From Vibrio penaeicida (GTDB lineage: Bacteria; Pseudomonadota; Gammaproteobacteria; Enterobacterales; Vibrionaceae): a stretch of 64,000 bases of DNA. Below are positions 53,516 to 62,719 of this stretch, in pieces (positions within the stretch are counted from its first letter, which is position 1; each line of letters begins with the position of its first letter). The stretch covers positions 1 through 64,000 of the forward strand of contig NZ_JAUYVM010000020.1 of the NCBI RefSeq assembly GCF_030689305.1. Direction: 5' to 3'. The notes under the pieces are model-generated. The model had not been told where the DNA came from, made no database searches, and saw nothing but the letters and a program-made list of their open reading frames with translations. The translations under genes were made by a program, and so were the position numbers.

Positions 53516-54823
53516 ATGGGCATTCAGGATTTAAGGACGCGTTCCGGAGAAAGGATTGCGGTTGTTGCTGGGCTAAGAACGCCGTTCGCAAGACAAAGCA
53601 CCGAGTTTTCTCAGGTACCCGCCGTAGACTTGGGTAAAATGGTCGTCAGTGAAATGCTGACACGCGCCGATATTGATCCAGCCCTAATCGATCAAGTGGT
53701 ATTTGGACAGGTTGTGCAAATGCCAGAAGCGCCAAATATTGCACGTGAAATCGTATTAGGTACAGGTATGAATATTCATACTGACGCGTACAGTGTAACG
53801 CGAGCTTGTGCGACGAGTTTTCAGTCCGCGGTGAATGTGGCAGAAAGCATTATTTCTGGTTCGATTGATATTGGTGTCGCTGGTGGCGCTGATTCCTCTT
53901 CTGTACTGCCGATCGGTGTATCCAAAAAACTAGCAGCCTCTTTACTTGCTCTGAGTAAGGCAAAAAAAGCGGGGCAGAAGCTTTCTATAATGCGCAAGCT
54001 CTCCTTCAAAGATTTGATGCCAGTGCCTCCAGCAGTAGCCGAATATTCGACAGGGCTGTCCATGGGACAAACGGCAGAGCAAATGGCAAAAACACACGGA
54101 ATTACTCGCCAAGCCCAAGATGAATTAGCTCATCGCTCTCATACCTTAGCTGCGCAAGCTTGGAAAGAGGGAAAAATTCGAGACGAAGTGATGACCGCTT
54201 TTCCCGAACCTTACAAGCAATGGATTGATACCGACAATAATATTCGTCAGGACTCAACCATTGAAGGGTACGCAAAACTGCGCCCAGCCTTTGATCGCCA
54301 ATATGGCAGTGTTACGGCTGCGAATGCAACACCACTGACAGACGGAGCAGCGTCGCTGCTTATTATGCGTGAAGGTCGTGCAAAAGAGTTAGGGCTCGAC
54401 ATCATGGGGTTCATACGCTCTTATGCATTTTCGGCCATTGACGTAAAAGAAGATATGCTGATGGGGCCTTCGCATGCGACGCCAATGGCACTCGATCGTG
54501 CAGGTATTAGTTTATCGGATCTTACACTGATTGATATGCACGAAGCCTTTGCAGCACAAACGTTGGCTAATGTGAAGATGTTCGCCAGCGATAAGTTTGC
54601 TAAAGAAATACTAGGAAGAGACAAAGCCATAGGCGAAATCGATATGGATAAATTCAACGTTCTCGGTGGGTCTATCGCTTATGGGCACCCATTTGCAGCA
54701 ACGGGTGCGCGAATGATTACTCAAACACTGCGTGAGCTTAAACGCCGTGGAGGGGGATTAGCGTTGAATACTGCGTGTGCCGCAGGTGGTTTAGGTGCAG
54801 CGATGATTTTGGAGGTGGAATAA
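53516..54823 (+). CDS. fadI: FadI, 3-ketoacyl-CoA thiolase
   Basis: A 435-residue thiolase, beta subunit of the anaerobic-type fatty acid oxidation complex with FadJ. It cleaves 3-ketoacyl-CoA to acetyl-CoA and a shorter acyl-CoA. The nucleophilic Cys98 is in SVTRACATSFQSAV; the histidine motif is IAYGHPFAATGARM, and the C-terminal catalytic Cys lies in LNTACAAGGLGAAMILE. AAGGAG precedes the ATG by 8 bases. It overlaps fadJ by one base. Confidence 0.96.
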   Translation: MGIQDLRTRSGERIAVVAGLRTPFARQSTEFSQVPAVDLGKMVVSEMLTRADIDPALIDQVVFGQVVQMPEAPNIAREIVLGTGMNIHTDAYSVTRACATSFQSAVNVAESIISGSIDIGVAGGADSSSVLPIGVSKKLAASLLALSKAKKAGQKLSIMRKLSFKDLMPVPPAVAEYSTGLSMGQTAEQMAKTHGITRQAQDELAHRSHTLAAQAWKEGKIRDEVMTAFPEPYKQWIDTDNNIRQDSTIEGYAKLRPAFDRQYGSVTAANATPLTDGAASLLIMREGRAKELGLDIMGFIRSYAFSAIDVKEDMLMGPSHATPMALDRAGISLSDLTLIDMHEAFAAQTLANVKMFASDKFAKEILGRDKAIGEIDMDKFNVLGGSIAYGHPFAATGARMITQTLRELKRRGGGLALNTACAAGGLGAAMILEVE

Positions 54824-56940
54824 TGGCGGGTCAAAGTGCATTTACATTATCAATAGACGATCAAAATCTCGCGTGGCTAGCCATTGATATTCCTGGCGAG
54901 AAAATGAATACGCTTCAAGCAGAATTTTCAGATGAAATGCAGGCGATCTTGCTGGAACTGGAAGCCAAAAAGAACGAACTCACAGGGTTAGTGATTCATT
55001 CGCTTAAGCCCGATAATTTTGTGGCTGGTGCCGATGTAAGAATGCTAGATGCATGCACCACTGCGGAAGAAGCGGAAGGGTTAGCCAAACAAGGGCAGCA
55101 AATGTTTGCTCGGCTCGAAGCTTTGCCTTTTGCCACAGTGGCTGCCATTCACGGCCCTTGCTTAGGTGGTGGTTTGGAGTTGGCGCTTGCCTGTGACTAC
55201 CGAGTGTGTACGGATTCAGATAAAACACGATTGGGGCTACCAGAAGTACAATTAGGTTTGTTGCCTGGTTCCGGGGGAACTCAGAGGCTTCCTCGGTTAA
55301 TTGGGCTGTTAGGTTCTTTGGATCTGATTTTGACAGGTAAACAGCTTCGTGCAAAAAAAGCGAAGAAGTTGGGCGTTGTCGATGCCAGTGTCCCCCAATC
55401 CATTCTATTGGATGTTGCCAAGACATTTGCGGGTAAAAAGAAAGCTAAGCGTTCGGTCGATACAAAAGAGAAGTTGATGTCTGGCAATCGTCTTGGTCGT
55501 AAATTCATCTTTGACCAAGCGATTAAGAAGACTTTAGCGAAAACGCGTGGTAACTATCCTGCTGCCGAGGCGATTCTTGAAGTTATTGGTGAAGGTTTAG
55601 AAAAAGGGATACAAGCCGGTTTAGCTACAGAAGCCAAAAAGTTTGGTGAACTGTGCATGACTACCGAGTCTAAAGCGCTTCGTTCAATCTTTTTCGCAAC
55701 CACTGAAATGAAAAAAGAGAACGGCAGTGAAGCCAAACCAAGAAACATTTCGAAAGTCGGCGTGTTAGGTGGTGGACTAATGGGAGCAGGGATAAGCCAC
55801 GTATCGGTTGCGAAAGCGAACGTGCCTGTTCGTGTTAAAGATGTATCTAACGATGGCATCTTGAACGCGATTAACTACAACCATAAATTGTTTGCTAAGC
55901 AGAAGAAACGTCGAATTCTAACCAAAGCGGGTGTGCAATATAATATGTCGCAGCTGACTGGGGGGACTGATTACGTTGGATACCGTGATGCTGATATTGT
56001 CATTGAAGCCGTATTCGAAGACTTGGATCTAAAACAATCGATGGTGAAAGAAATAGAGCAACATGCGAAAGATACCACCATATTTGCCACCAATACGTCG
56101 TCTCTTCCTATTCACCAAATAGCGGCAGAATGTGAACGCCCTGAAAATGTAGTAGGTCTGCATTACTTTAGCCCTGCCGAAAAAATGCCACTGGTTGAGG
56201 TTATCCCTCATGAAGGTACATCCGACGAGGTGATTTCTACCGCAGTCAGTTTTGCGCGAAAGCAAGGCAAAACCCCCATTGTGGTTGCCGATAAAGCGGG
56301 TTTTTTTGTTAATCGAATCCTAGCGCCCTACATGAATGAAGCTGCCCATGTTTTACTGAGTGGTGAGCCGATTGAAACGCTGGACGATGCATTGCTCAAC
56401 TTTGGCTTCCCTGTTGGTCCTATTACCCTGCTGGATGAAGTGGGGGTGGATGTGGGCGCCAAGATCATGCCCATCCTAATCGAAGAGTTGGGTGCTCGTT
56501 TTAAGGCGCCAGATGTCTTTGATACGTTGCTAAACGACGGTCGAAAAGGGCGTAAGAGTGGAAAAGGTTTCTATACGTATAAAGGCAAGAAGAAAGAGGT
56601 GGATAAGAGTGTTTATAAGCTGCTCAAGCTTACACCTGAATCAAAACTACCAGAGAAAGACATCGCGCTTCGCTGTGTTCTCCCAATGTTGAATGAAGCT
56701 GTGAGATGTTTGGATGAAGGCATTATTCGCAGCGCTCGTGACGGTGACATTGGTGCGATCTTTGGTATCGGGTTCCCTCCGTTTTTAGGAGGTCCTTTCC
56801 GTTATATGGACCAGATTGGCTTGAAAGAACTGGTCGCGATCATGAACGAATACGCACAGAAATACGGCGATCGTTTTGCTCCATGCGATGGTTTGTTAAC
56901 CAGAGCAGGTAACGAAGAAAATTTCCATACCGCTTCTTAA
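54823..56940 (+). CDS. fadJ: FadJ, enoyl-CoA hydratase/3-hydroxyacyl-CoA dehydrogenase
   Basis: A 705-residue multifunctional enzyme. The N-terminal crotonase domain (about 1-190) carries NFVAGADVRML, HGPCLGGGLELALACDYR and LGLPEVQLGLLPGSGGTQRL. The dehydrogenase part has the NAD-binding VGVLGGGLMGAGISHV, then the HCDH C-terminal domains (GFFVNRILAPYMNEA, GRKSGKGFYTY). ATG 54823 overlaps the fadI stop (TAATG), with GGAGGTG upstream; the frame open from 54775 is inside fadI. A pair with FadI forms a complex. Confidence 0.96.
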   Translation: MAGQSAFTLSIDDQNLAWLAIDIPGEKMNTLQAEFSDEMQAILLELEAKKNELTGLVIHSLKPDNFVAGADVRMLDACTTAEEAEGLAKQGQQMFARLEALPFATVAAIHGPCLGGGLELALACDYRVCTDSDKTRLGLPEVQLGLLPGSGGTQRLPRLIGLLGSLDLILTGKQLRAKKAKKLGVVDASVPQSILLDVAKTFAGKKKAKRSVDTKEKLMSGNRLGRKFIFDQAIKKTLAKTRGNYPAAEAILEVIGEGLEKGIQAGLATEAKKFGELCMTTESKALRSIFFATTEMKKENGSEAKPRNISKVGVLGGGLMGAGISHVSVAKANVPVRVKDVSNDGILNAINYNHKLFAKQKKRRILTKAGVQYNMSQLTGGTDYVGYRDADIVIEAVFEDLDLKQSMVKEIEQHAKDTTIFATNTSSLPIHQIAAECERPENVVGLHYFSPAEKMPLVEVIPHEGTSDEVISTAVSFARKQGKTPIVVADKAGFFVNRILAPYMNEAAHVLLSGEPIETLDDALLNFGFPVGPITLLDEVGVDVGAKIMPILIEELGARFKAPDVFDTLLNDGRKGRKSGKGFYTYKGKKKEVDKSVYKLLKLTPESKLPEKDIALRCVLPMLNEAVRCLDEGIIRSARDGDIGAIFGIGFPPFLGGPFRYMDQIGLKELVAIMNEYAQKYGDRFAPCDGLLTRAGNEENFHTAS

Positions 56941-56965
56941 CAATAAGAAAAAAGGCGAAGTTCAT

Positions 56966-56993
56966 AGGCCAGCGTATAGCTGGCTTATTTTTT
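56966..56993 (+). terminator. Terminator of fadIJ
   Basis: GCCAGC (56968-56973), loop GTATA, GCTGGC (56979-56984), then TTATTTTTTAT. It lies 28 bases past fadJ. Confidence 0.92.
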
Positions 56994-57124
56994 ATCTGGC
57001 ACAGGTGGCATTTTGACTTATTAGTGCGCGTGATAAAAGTATGACGATCTGAAGTACTGCTCCCCAAATTAGCACTAACTGCCGAAACGAGAATATTCCC
57101 TAAGTCGCGGAGAGAGTAGACTTC

Positions 57125-57181
57125 TATACCCAAGTGACCTCAAAGTGCCTAAATCCTGCGCCTTGAGGTCACTTGGGTATA
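57125..57181. repeat. Perfect palindromic copy of the Vibrio repeat
   Basis: TATACCCAAGTGACCTCAA (57125-57143) and its exact reverse complement (57163-57181) enclose a 19-nt loop. This is the same terminal sequence as the element at 46802, but without the 220-bp interior. It lies 27 bases before the RTX-like gene, so it may sit in that gene's leader. Confidence 0.85.
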
Positions 57182-57208
57182 ACTTAAAGATAGATATCAG
57201 GAGTGGCT

Positions 57209-58252
57209 ATGCTAGGTAACACAATAAAATCCGACATTTATGTCGGCAGCGTAGTTGAAACGCTTGTCAATGAAATGGCTATTGATGCGCAAGCGCTTGC
57301 AACAACGAAATTTGCGCAATATTTGGATGATTATGGGGTCGACAAAAACCCTTCTTTACAAACTTTGCAAGGCGAAGGGGTACTGAAGGAAGGGGCGTTA
57401 ACACTAAGTTCTCAGCATAAATGGATAAACGGTGAAAGCAAATCCGTCACAGATGTTTCCGTGTATAAGTGGAATACGGATGGTCTGAAAGAAGCGTTAG
57501 TTGAGACCGATACAGATTTCATTAACGTGAAAAATTTTGTGGATGTAAATGTAAACGCTTTGTCTGATTCAGGAACGACGGTGAACGTTTATGGTGCCAA
57601 GCGTGGAGAGATATCTACAGGTAACGGTAACGATACAGTAAACGTCCATGTGCAGTCGAACGGTGCCGCTTGGAGTAACCACTTCGATGTCGATACCGGA
57701 GAAGGCAATGATACGATCAGTTTCTTTGAAATAGCAGGTGGCGATTACACGGAGTTTAATATATCAGCAGGCAAAGGTAATGATGTCGTTAATGTTGCTG
57801 GGTTGTCGGAAGCCGATTGCAATACTCATCGAAGTGCTCACGGAGGAGAAGGCATTGATGCTCTCAACTTAAGTGGTAACAATGCACTGGAATTTACAGG
57901 CTTTGAAGTTGTTATTGGTGATGGCGCTTCTGACTTACACATTACCCAAGAACTTTTGGATAACAACGTAGTGGGCACATGGGAAGATAACCCTGATGGA
58001 AGTGCCAATGTTATGCTCTTTACCGATGTGAACCTAACGATAGACGCTGGGTTGGTTGAGTACGCAAGCTATTTTTCAACATACACCGCCGAAGATTTGA
58101 CCGACGCAATGACTCAACGACTGAGTGATTTTGGCGTGGATTACACTGCGCAATACACTATTGCTGAATTTTATACGGAGAGTGGCGATTACTTGATCGT
58201 AACCGATACCAGTGCCAGCGACTTAATTGATTCAGTTATCGATTTGGTGTGA
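57209..58252 (+). CDS. Unrecognised protein with spaced GxGND motifs
   Basis: A 347-residue acidic protein without a Sec signal. Four Gly-x-Gly-(N/I)-Asp units occur near residues 138, 164, 188 and 213 (GNGNDTVNV, GEGNDTISF, GKGNDVVNV, GEGIDALNL), each followed by alternating hydrophobic residues. They resemble RTX/hemolysin calcium-binding motifs but are about 25 residues apart, unlike the nine-residue RTX tandem, so each may form one coil of a beta-solenoid. The C-terminus (LIVTDTSASDLIDSVIDLV) could be a type I secretion signal. AGGAG fits ATG 57209. No transporter is nearby. Confidence 0.75.
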   Translation: MLGNTIKSDIYVGSVVETLVNEMAIDAQALATTKFAQYLDDYGVDKNPSLQTLQGEGVLKEGALTLSSQHKWINGESKSVTDVSVYKWNTDGLKEALVETDTDFINVKNFVDVNVNALSDSGTTVNVYGAKRGEISTGNGNDTVNVHVQSNGAAWSNHFDVDTGEGNDTISFFEIAGGDYTEFNISAGKGNDVVNVAGLSEADCNTHRSAHGGEGIDALNLSGNNALEFTGFEVVIGDGASDLHITQELLDNNVVGTWEDNPDGSANVMLFTDVNLTIDAGLVEYASYFSTYTAEDLTDAMTQRLSDFGVDYTAQYTIAEFYTESGDYLIVTDTSASDLIDSVIDLV

Positions 58253-58310
58253 TTGGATTCGTTAATTTCTTAGCTTAACTGTTTTAATTGATTTCGAGTG
58301 ACTGAGGTAA

Positions 58311-58347
58311 AATGAAGTGATCGGAGAACCTCACCGAAAACTTCATT
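58311..58347. terminator. Hairpin between converging genes
   Basis: AATGAAGT (58311-58318) with TCGG (58321-58324) pair with CCGA (58334-58337) and ACTTCATT (58340-58347). No strong T-run follows on either strand. It lies between the RTX-like gene and the kinase gene, where both transcripts end. Confidence 0.55.
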
Positions 58348-58383
58348 ATTGCCTTAATTATTGAAGGTATTGTCTTCTTATGA

Positions 58384-59880
58384 CTAGGCGGTGCCTTCAA
58401 TGAGTTTTTTGTAAGCGGTTATATAAGGTAGATAAGCCTCATGTACGTCGTTTCTAGGTTTGTATACTCTTTTAGGTATACAAATTTCGGAAGTTGCCTG
58501 TTCAAAGTTTTCAAATAGTCCAATCGAAACACCAGCGGTTATTGCTGTGCCTAGTGCCGTTGCCTCCTTATTATCCATCTCCACATAAGGTAGGTTTAGA
58601 ATGTCGGCTTTCATTTGATTCCAAAGTGAATTGTTAGCCATTCCACTCACGCCTCTGATCTCGGTAACTTGTTCACCAAGATCATTTGCAAGTTGGTTGA
58701 ATGTAAGGGACAAGTCATACACCAATGCTTCCAAGAAGGAGCGATACAGATGTGCTCTTTTGTGCCCCCATTTTAATCCGACGAACGCACCGGCGCTTAC
58801 ATTGGCATCAGGTGGGCAGGCACGACCTCCAAAGTGAGGATTGCAGAGCAAACCATCTGAACCTGGAGGGATAGACTCGGCCTCTTTTGACAGGGCTTCA
58901 TAGTGGCTAATTTGTTCACCATCATCACCAAACATGATATCCACGAGCCATTTCTGGGTCAGTCCGCCACCATTAATGAACACCGATGGGTGGCATATGT
59001 TTGGTAAAGGTGAGCCAAAGATTTCTCCAATTTTTTCAATGCGTTCATAAGAAGTTAAAGGGGTCGACATGGAGATAATGGGATAGGTGCCTGCAATATC
59101 GACAGCGATGTTGTTTGAGAACCCTCCAGCCCCAACAATACTGGCTGGCGTATCGCCAAGACCTGCAAGTATGGGAGTACCGATAGGTATTGAGGTATGT
59201 GTAGACAGCCGACTTGTTGTATGCCCAACAATATCGGTAGACTCAGCAATGTAGGGCAGCAGATTCAGATCAATATCGAGTTTAGAAGCGATGTTTTGAT
59301 CCCACTGCTGACTATGCTTATTTGAAAGCCCTGTCATCCAGAGAAGAGATTTATCAATCGCCCACTTTTCTGGTGGAAGCCCCGCAAGGTGCCCAACGAT
59401 ATAGCTAGTGACTGGCACAACTTTGACTGTTTTTGCAAAGTTTTCTTTTGATTGGCTTTCCATCCATTTCATTTTGGGCGCGAGTATGGGATACCAAGTA
59501 CCGGTAACCTCACGAATCTCGGTGCCGTGCTCACCAGTTATGTTTTCATAATGGGTAAGAAAACGCGTGTCTAGCGACGTGGTATAGGGAAACGTTGGGG
59601 AGCCGTATTTATCGACCCCCAATACTCCTCCCATCATTCCAGATACACCAATGACGCAGACGTCCTCGGCAGAAAAAGAGCCAGTTGCAAAGAGCTGATT
59701 TATTGACGACAACACGGAATCATACATCCGGTTTATATCGTAAGTTGCTTTGCCGCTGGTGTCTGTTTCAGGTGTATAGGTTTGTTTTTGTTCGTTTAGC
59801 AGTTTTCCTTTATTGCTGAAAACAGATAAAAGCATTCCACTAGAGCCCAAATCAATGGTCAATATCAGTTTCTTAGTCAT
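58384..59880 (-). CDS. FGGY-family carbohydrate kinase
   Basis: A 498-residue FGGY kinase, of the xylulokinase type rather than glycerol kinase. The N-terminal ATP-grip-like start is LILTIDLGSSGMLLSVFSNKG. The catalytic Asp is in ILAGLGDTPASIVGAGG. The phosphate loop region is FINGGGLTQKWLVD and the C-terminal motif EIRGVSGMANNSLWNQMKADILNLP. GTG 59889 is in frame, but AAGGTGG precedes ATG 59880. It overlaps the GlpD-like gene by 8 bases, so the two are co-transcribed. The substrate is unknown: a ketose, a polyol or a related sugar acid. Confidence 0.85.
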   Translation of the reverse strand: MTKKLILTIDLGSSGMLLSVFSNKGKLLNEQKQTYTPETDTSGKATYDINRMYDSVLSSINQLFATGSFSAEDVCVIGVSGMMGGVLGVDKYGSPTFPYTTSLDTRFLTHYENITGEHGTEIREVTGTWYPILAPKMKWMESQSKENFAKTVKVVPVTSYIVGHLAGLPPEKWAIDKSLLWMTGLSNKHSQQWDQNIASKLDIDLNLLPYIAESTDIVGHTTSRLSTHTSIPIGTPILAGLGDTPASIVGAGGFSNNIAVDIAGTYPIISMSTPLTSYERIEKIGEIFGSPLPNICHPSVFINGGGLTQKWLVDIMFGDDGEQISHYEALSKEAESIPPGSDGLLCNPHFGGRACPPDANVSAGAFVGLKWGHKRAHLYRSFLEALVYDLSLTFNQLANDLGEQVTEIRGVSGMANNSLWNQMKADILNLPYVEMDNKEATALGTAITAGVSIGLFENFEQATSEICIPKRVYKPRNDVHEAYLPYITAYKKLIEGTA

Positions 59881-61540
59881 AACTACCACCTTGTTTTAAA
59901 TTGGATTGATTCATTGATTGGTATTGAGGTACAGAGGAACCAAACTCGCGATTACTGGCCACTTCTTCTTGGTACGCAATGATTTCGTTATTTAGCCTTT
60001 CTGGAGACCAATTAAGCTCACTGGCGGAGAGTTGTCCAATTGCAAGCAATTGAGATAACCCGGCATCTTTCAACTGAAAAAAGATATTTGTTCGTCTTAT
60101 CAAAATGTCGGTTAGATGAACGACGTGCTCGTTGCGCGCTATATAGCGAATTTCTGCCGGAGTTAGAGGAAAGTTAAACCCGAACATTTCTTTTCTGTCT
60201 TCTTGATACGAAGCCAGCTCAAACACTTGATGTGCGTTGCTACCAAAATTGCGTTGTATTCTCGCGATATCTTGATCCGATAAAATATCGCCATCGGGCA
60301 GATTTAGAGGTGAAATACGCTTGCCGCCCGAAATTGGTGTGATGTGGCTTAAACTTTTTGTTTTGATTAGTTTTTCTTGGTTCTCTACAAAATCAATGGT
60401 TTCTTCTGCCATGAGTCGACATGTACTCAGTTTCCCACCAGCCAAGGTGTATAAACCCGAGGAGCTTTGAGTGATTAAGTGGCGCCTAGAGACGTTACTG
60501 GCATTCGATATTGACTCTGTTTTAACTAAGGGTCTTAATCCTGACCACGCAGAAATGATGTCTTGCTTTGTTAATTTAGCGTTTGGAAACATTTCATTGG
60601 TCGCGCCAAGGACATGCGTAACATCAGAATCAGTTACCGTCGGGTTATCAATATCACCCTCGTAGTAGGAATCGGTCGCACCCGCAAAGACATACCCTTC
60701 ATCATTTTTAGGTAATACCCAATTCATGCGACCATTGTCGCTTTCTACGTGCATGAACACACCATGGTTAACTTTGAGTCTCTTGTTGCTAAACGCAAGG
60801 TGAACACCCTTGGAGGGAGACATTAAACGTTGGGCGGTGGGATCATCGATTAAGCGAATGGAATCGGCACCAGGACCACATGCGTTGATCACGTAGGACG
60901 CCGATATTTCAAAGCTTTCGTTGGATATCTGATTTGTTGCTTTAACGCCACAAACTTTGCCTTCTTTATAAAGTAAATCCGTTACTTGAGTATAGTTCAT
61001 AGCAACTGCCCCAAGAGAAACAGCGCTTTTAAGGGTATCTATTGTTAATCTGGCATCGTTAGTCGCTAAATCATGAAACAACCCAGCTCCTTTGAGCCCA
61101 TTTGAATTCAAATTAGGTTCTTTGTCTCTTAACGTCTTTTTATTGAATATTCGGCTTTTTCTGTTTTTAGGGTTACCTGATACAAAGTCATAAAAAGAAA
61201 GCGCTATCTTGAGCTGCCAAGGGCTGTATTTACCTTGTGAGTTTGATACAAACAGAATGGGTTGGGTTTTGGCTAAGTGCGGCGCTATGTTTAGCTGAGT
61301 CTCTCTTTCCCTACAAGATTCACGAACAACCTTGAGGTCAAGCGTTTCCAAATAGCGTACTCCCCCATGTATGAGTTTCCCTGATCGGCTGCTTGTTCCA
61401 GAAGAAAAGTCATTTTTTTCTAGCAGTAAGACAGAGTACCCTCTCAATACTGCTTCACGAGCAAGAGATACTCCAGAAATGCCTCCACCAATTATCAAAA
61501 CATCATAGGCTTTAGATGCGTCATTGCTATGTAATTCCAT
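59873..61540 (-). CDS. GlpD-like FAD-dependent dehydrogenase
   Basis: A 555-residue flavoprotein of the glycerol-3-phosphate dehydrogenase family. The dinucleotide-binding start is DVLIIGGGISGVSLAREAVLRG, followed by SSGTSSRSGKLIHGGVRYLE and WVLPKNDEGYVFAGATDSYYEGD. The C-terminal DAO_C-type domain contains PLTPAEIRYIARNEHVVHLTDILIRRTNIFF. The length matches GlpD. Next to a non-GlpK FGGY kinase, it more likely oxidises a phosphorylated sugar alcohol than glycerol 3-phosphate, in the way EryB acts in erythritol use. AGGAGAGG precedes the ATG. Confidence 0.85.
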   Translation of the reverse strand: MELHSNDASKAYDVLIIGGGISGVSLAREAVLRGYSVLLLEKNDFSSGTSSRSGKLIHGGVRYLETLDLKVVRESCRERETQLNIAPHLAKTQPILFVSNSQGKYSPWQLKIALSFYDFVSGNPKNRKSRIFNKKTLRDKEPNLNSNGLKGAGLFHDLATNDARLTIDTLKSAVSLGAVAMNYTQVTDLLYKEGKVCGVKATNQISNESFEISASYVINACGPGADSIRLIDDPTAQRLMSPSKGVHLAFSNKRLKVNHGVFMHVESDNGRMNWVLPKNDEGYVFAGATDSYYEGDIDNPTVTDSDVTHVLGATNEMFPNAKLTKQDIISAWSGLRPLVKTESISNASNVSRRHLITQSSSGLYTLAGGKLSTCRLMAEETIDFVENQEKLIKTKSLSHITPISGGKRISPLNLPDGDILSDQDIARIQRNFGSNAHQVFELASYQEDRKEMFGFNFPLTPAEIRYIARNEHVVHLTDILIRRTNIFFQLKDAGLSQLLAIGQLSASELNWSPERLNNEIIAYQEEVASNREFGSSVPQYQSMNQSNLKQGGSYD

Positions 61541-61576
61541 TTCCTCTCCTTGGAAAATGACAGATTAGTACAACTG

Positions 61577-61583
61577 TATGTAG
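61577..61583. promoter_or_regulatory. TATGTAG box in the dehydrogenase-kinase promoter region
   Basis: The heptamer TATGTAG lies 37 bases upstream of the GlpD-like start. The same heptamer, as an inverted pair, lies in the aldolase promoter at 62635-62671. It is a candidate half-site for the DeoR-type repressor encoded between them. Confidence 0.4.
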
Positions 61584-61651
61584 TCTTTTATAGCATTATG
61601 GTGTTTTTGTGTAAAGTTTGATGTTGTTTTTTGTTTTTTTAAGACGTAAAA

Positions 61652-61675
61652 AACCGAATCATTATAGATTCGGTT
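61652..61675 (-). terminator. Terminator of the deoR-type gene
   Basis: On the minus strand AACCGAATC (61675-61667) pairs with GATTCGGTT (61660-61652), followed by TTTT. It separates the repressor transcript from the dehydrogenase-kinase operon. Confidence 0.85.
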
Positions 61676-61711
61676 CTACATTGTAGATTTATGGATGTAC
61701 AGGTTTATAGA

Positions 61712-62518
61712 TTAAATCACTTCAATGCCATTCTCTTCAGCCCACTGTCGATATTCCAAAGGGAAATTATCATCAACAATAAAAGCATCGAATGCCGCTA
61801 AATCTGAAACTTTGCTGAAGTTAATTCTTCCTAGTTTTGAAGAGTCACATACAAGGTATTTCTTCCTTGCTTGACGGAGCATCATTTGGTTTGACGGGAC
61901 CTCAGCGTGCGCTGGATGTGTCCAACCTGCATTGAGATCGATAGCAGATGCACCAAAGAAACCTCTGTCTAAATTGATCGAAGCTAACGCTTGTTCCGTT
62001 ACCGTACCAGACAACGCGTGGGAAGTGTTTCGGTAGTGCCCGCCTGGGACAAACAAGTCTACAATAGGTAGGCGGACGGCTTTTTCTGCAATGTTTAGGG
62101 CTAATGTCGTCACGGACAAGTGCTGAACGTCATCAGATAAGTAATCTAGAATCATAGGGACAGTACTACCTGCATTTAGACCTATGCTTTCGTTGGACTT
62201 AATGAGCGACGCCGCTTTTTGAGCTATGGTTTGTTTTGTCGTTAAATGAATACTTTGTTTTTCTTCCAACGCAATTTCACTCTCATAGGAAGAAGGCGCG
62301 ATGTGCTCGCTTTTAAGTTTGGCTCCCCCATAGACAACAGTGACTAATCCTTGCTTTTCAAAAGTCGTAAAGTCGCGACGAATGGTCGCAATATTGACCC
62401 CAAATTGTTTAGCCAATTGCGCGTTTTTTGCTACTCCATTTTTTCGAATTATTTGCAGAATCCGACTTTGACGTTGTTCAGGCAGCATGGTTTCTTCTGA
62501 AATGTCTCCTCTACTCAT
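61712..62518 (-). CDS. DeoR-family transcriptional repressor
   Basis: A 268-residue DeoR-type regulator. The N-terminal winged helix-turn-helix (about 20-75) reads RQSRILQIIRKNGVAKNAQLAKQFGVNIATIRRDFTTFEKQGLVTVVYGGA. The C-terminal DeoRC sugar-phosphate sensor domain shows SIGLNAGSTVPMILDYL, GGHYRNTSHALSGTVTEQALASINLDRGFFGASAID and KYLVCDSSKLGRINF. It probably represses both the adjacent operon and the divergent aldolase and is released by a sugar phosphate. The start at 62518 is favoured by AAAGGAAC upstream; 15 further codons are open. Confidence 0.93.
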   Translation of the reverse strand: MSRGDISEETMLPEQRQSRILQIIRKNGVAKNAQLAKQFGVNIATIRRDFTTFEKQGLVTVVYGGAKLKSEHIAPSSYESEIALEEKQSIHLTTKQTIAQKAASLIKSNESIGLNAGSTVPMILDYLSDDVQHLSVTTLALNIAEKAVRLPIVDLFVPGGHYRNTSHALSGTVTEQALASINLDRGFFGASAIDLNAGWTHPAHAEVPSNQMMLRQARKKYLVCDSSKLGRINFSKVSDLAAFDAFIVDDNFPLEYRQWAEENGIEVI

Positions 62519-62634
62519 AAATGTTCCTTTGAGTTCAGTGAGCTGTAAGTTGTGAAATATCATAACATCGTGCTGTTCTCAAGCTAAACACTGTGCTTAT
62601 GTGCTCGTGCGCTATATTTATTTCTTTTTTCGCT

Positions 62635-62671
62635 TTTATGTAGTGTCGTGGTTGACATATTGCTACATAAA
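62635..62671. promoter_or_regulatory. Inverted repeat in the divergent repressor-aldolase region
   Basis: TTTATGTAG (62635-62643) and CTACATAAA (62663-62671) form a perfect 9-bp inverted repeat with a 19-bp spacer. The downstream arm lies inside a plausible promoter of the aldolase gene: TTGACA at 62653-62658 and CATAGT near 62676. A repressor bound there would block RNA polymerase. Confidence 0.6.
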
Positions 62672-62719
62672 GCCACATAGTGCTTGATGTGAGAGATTGA
62701 AAAAACATAGGGAAGTTTT

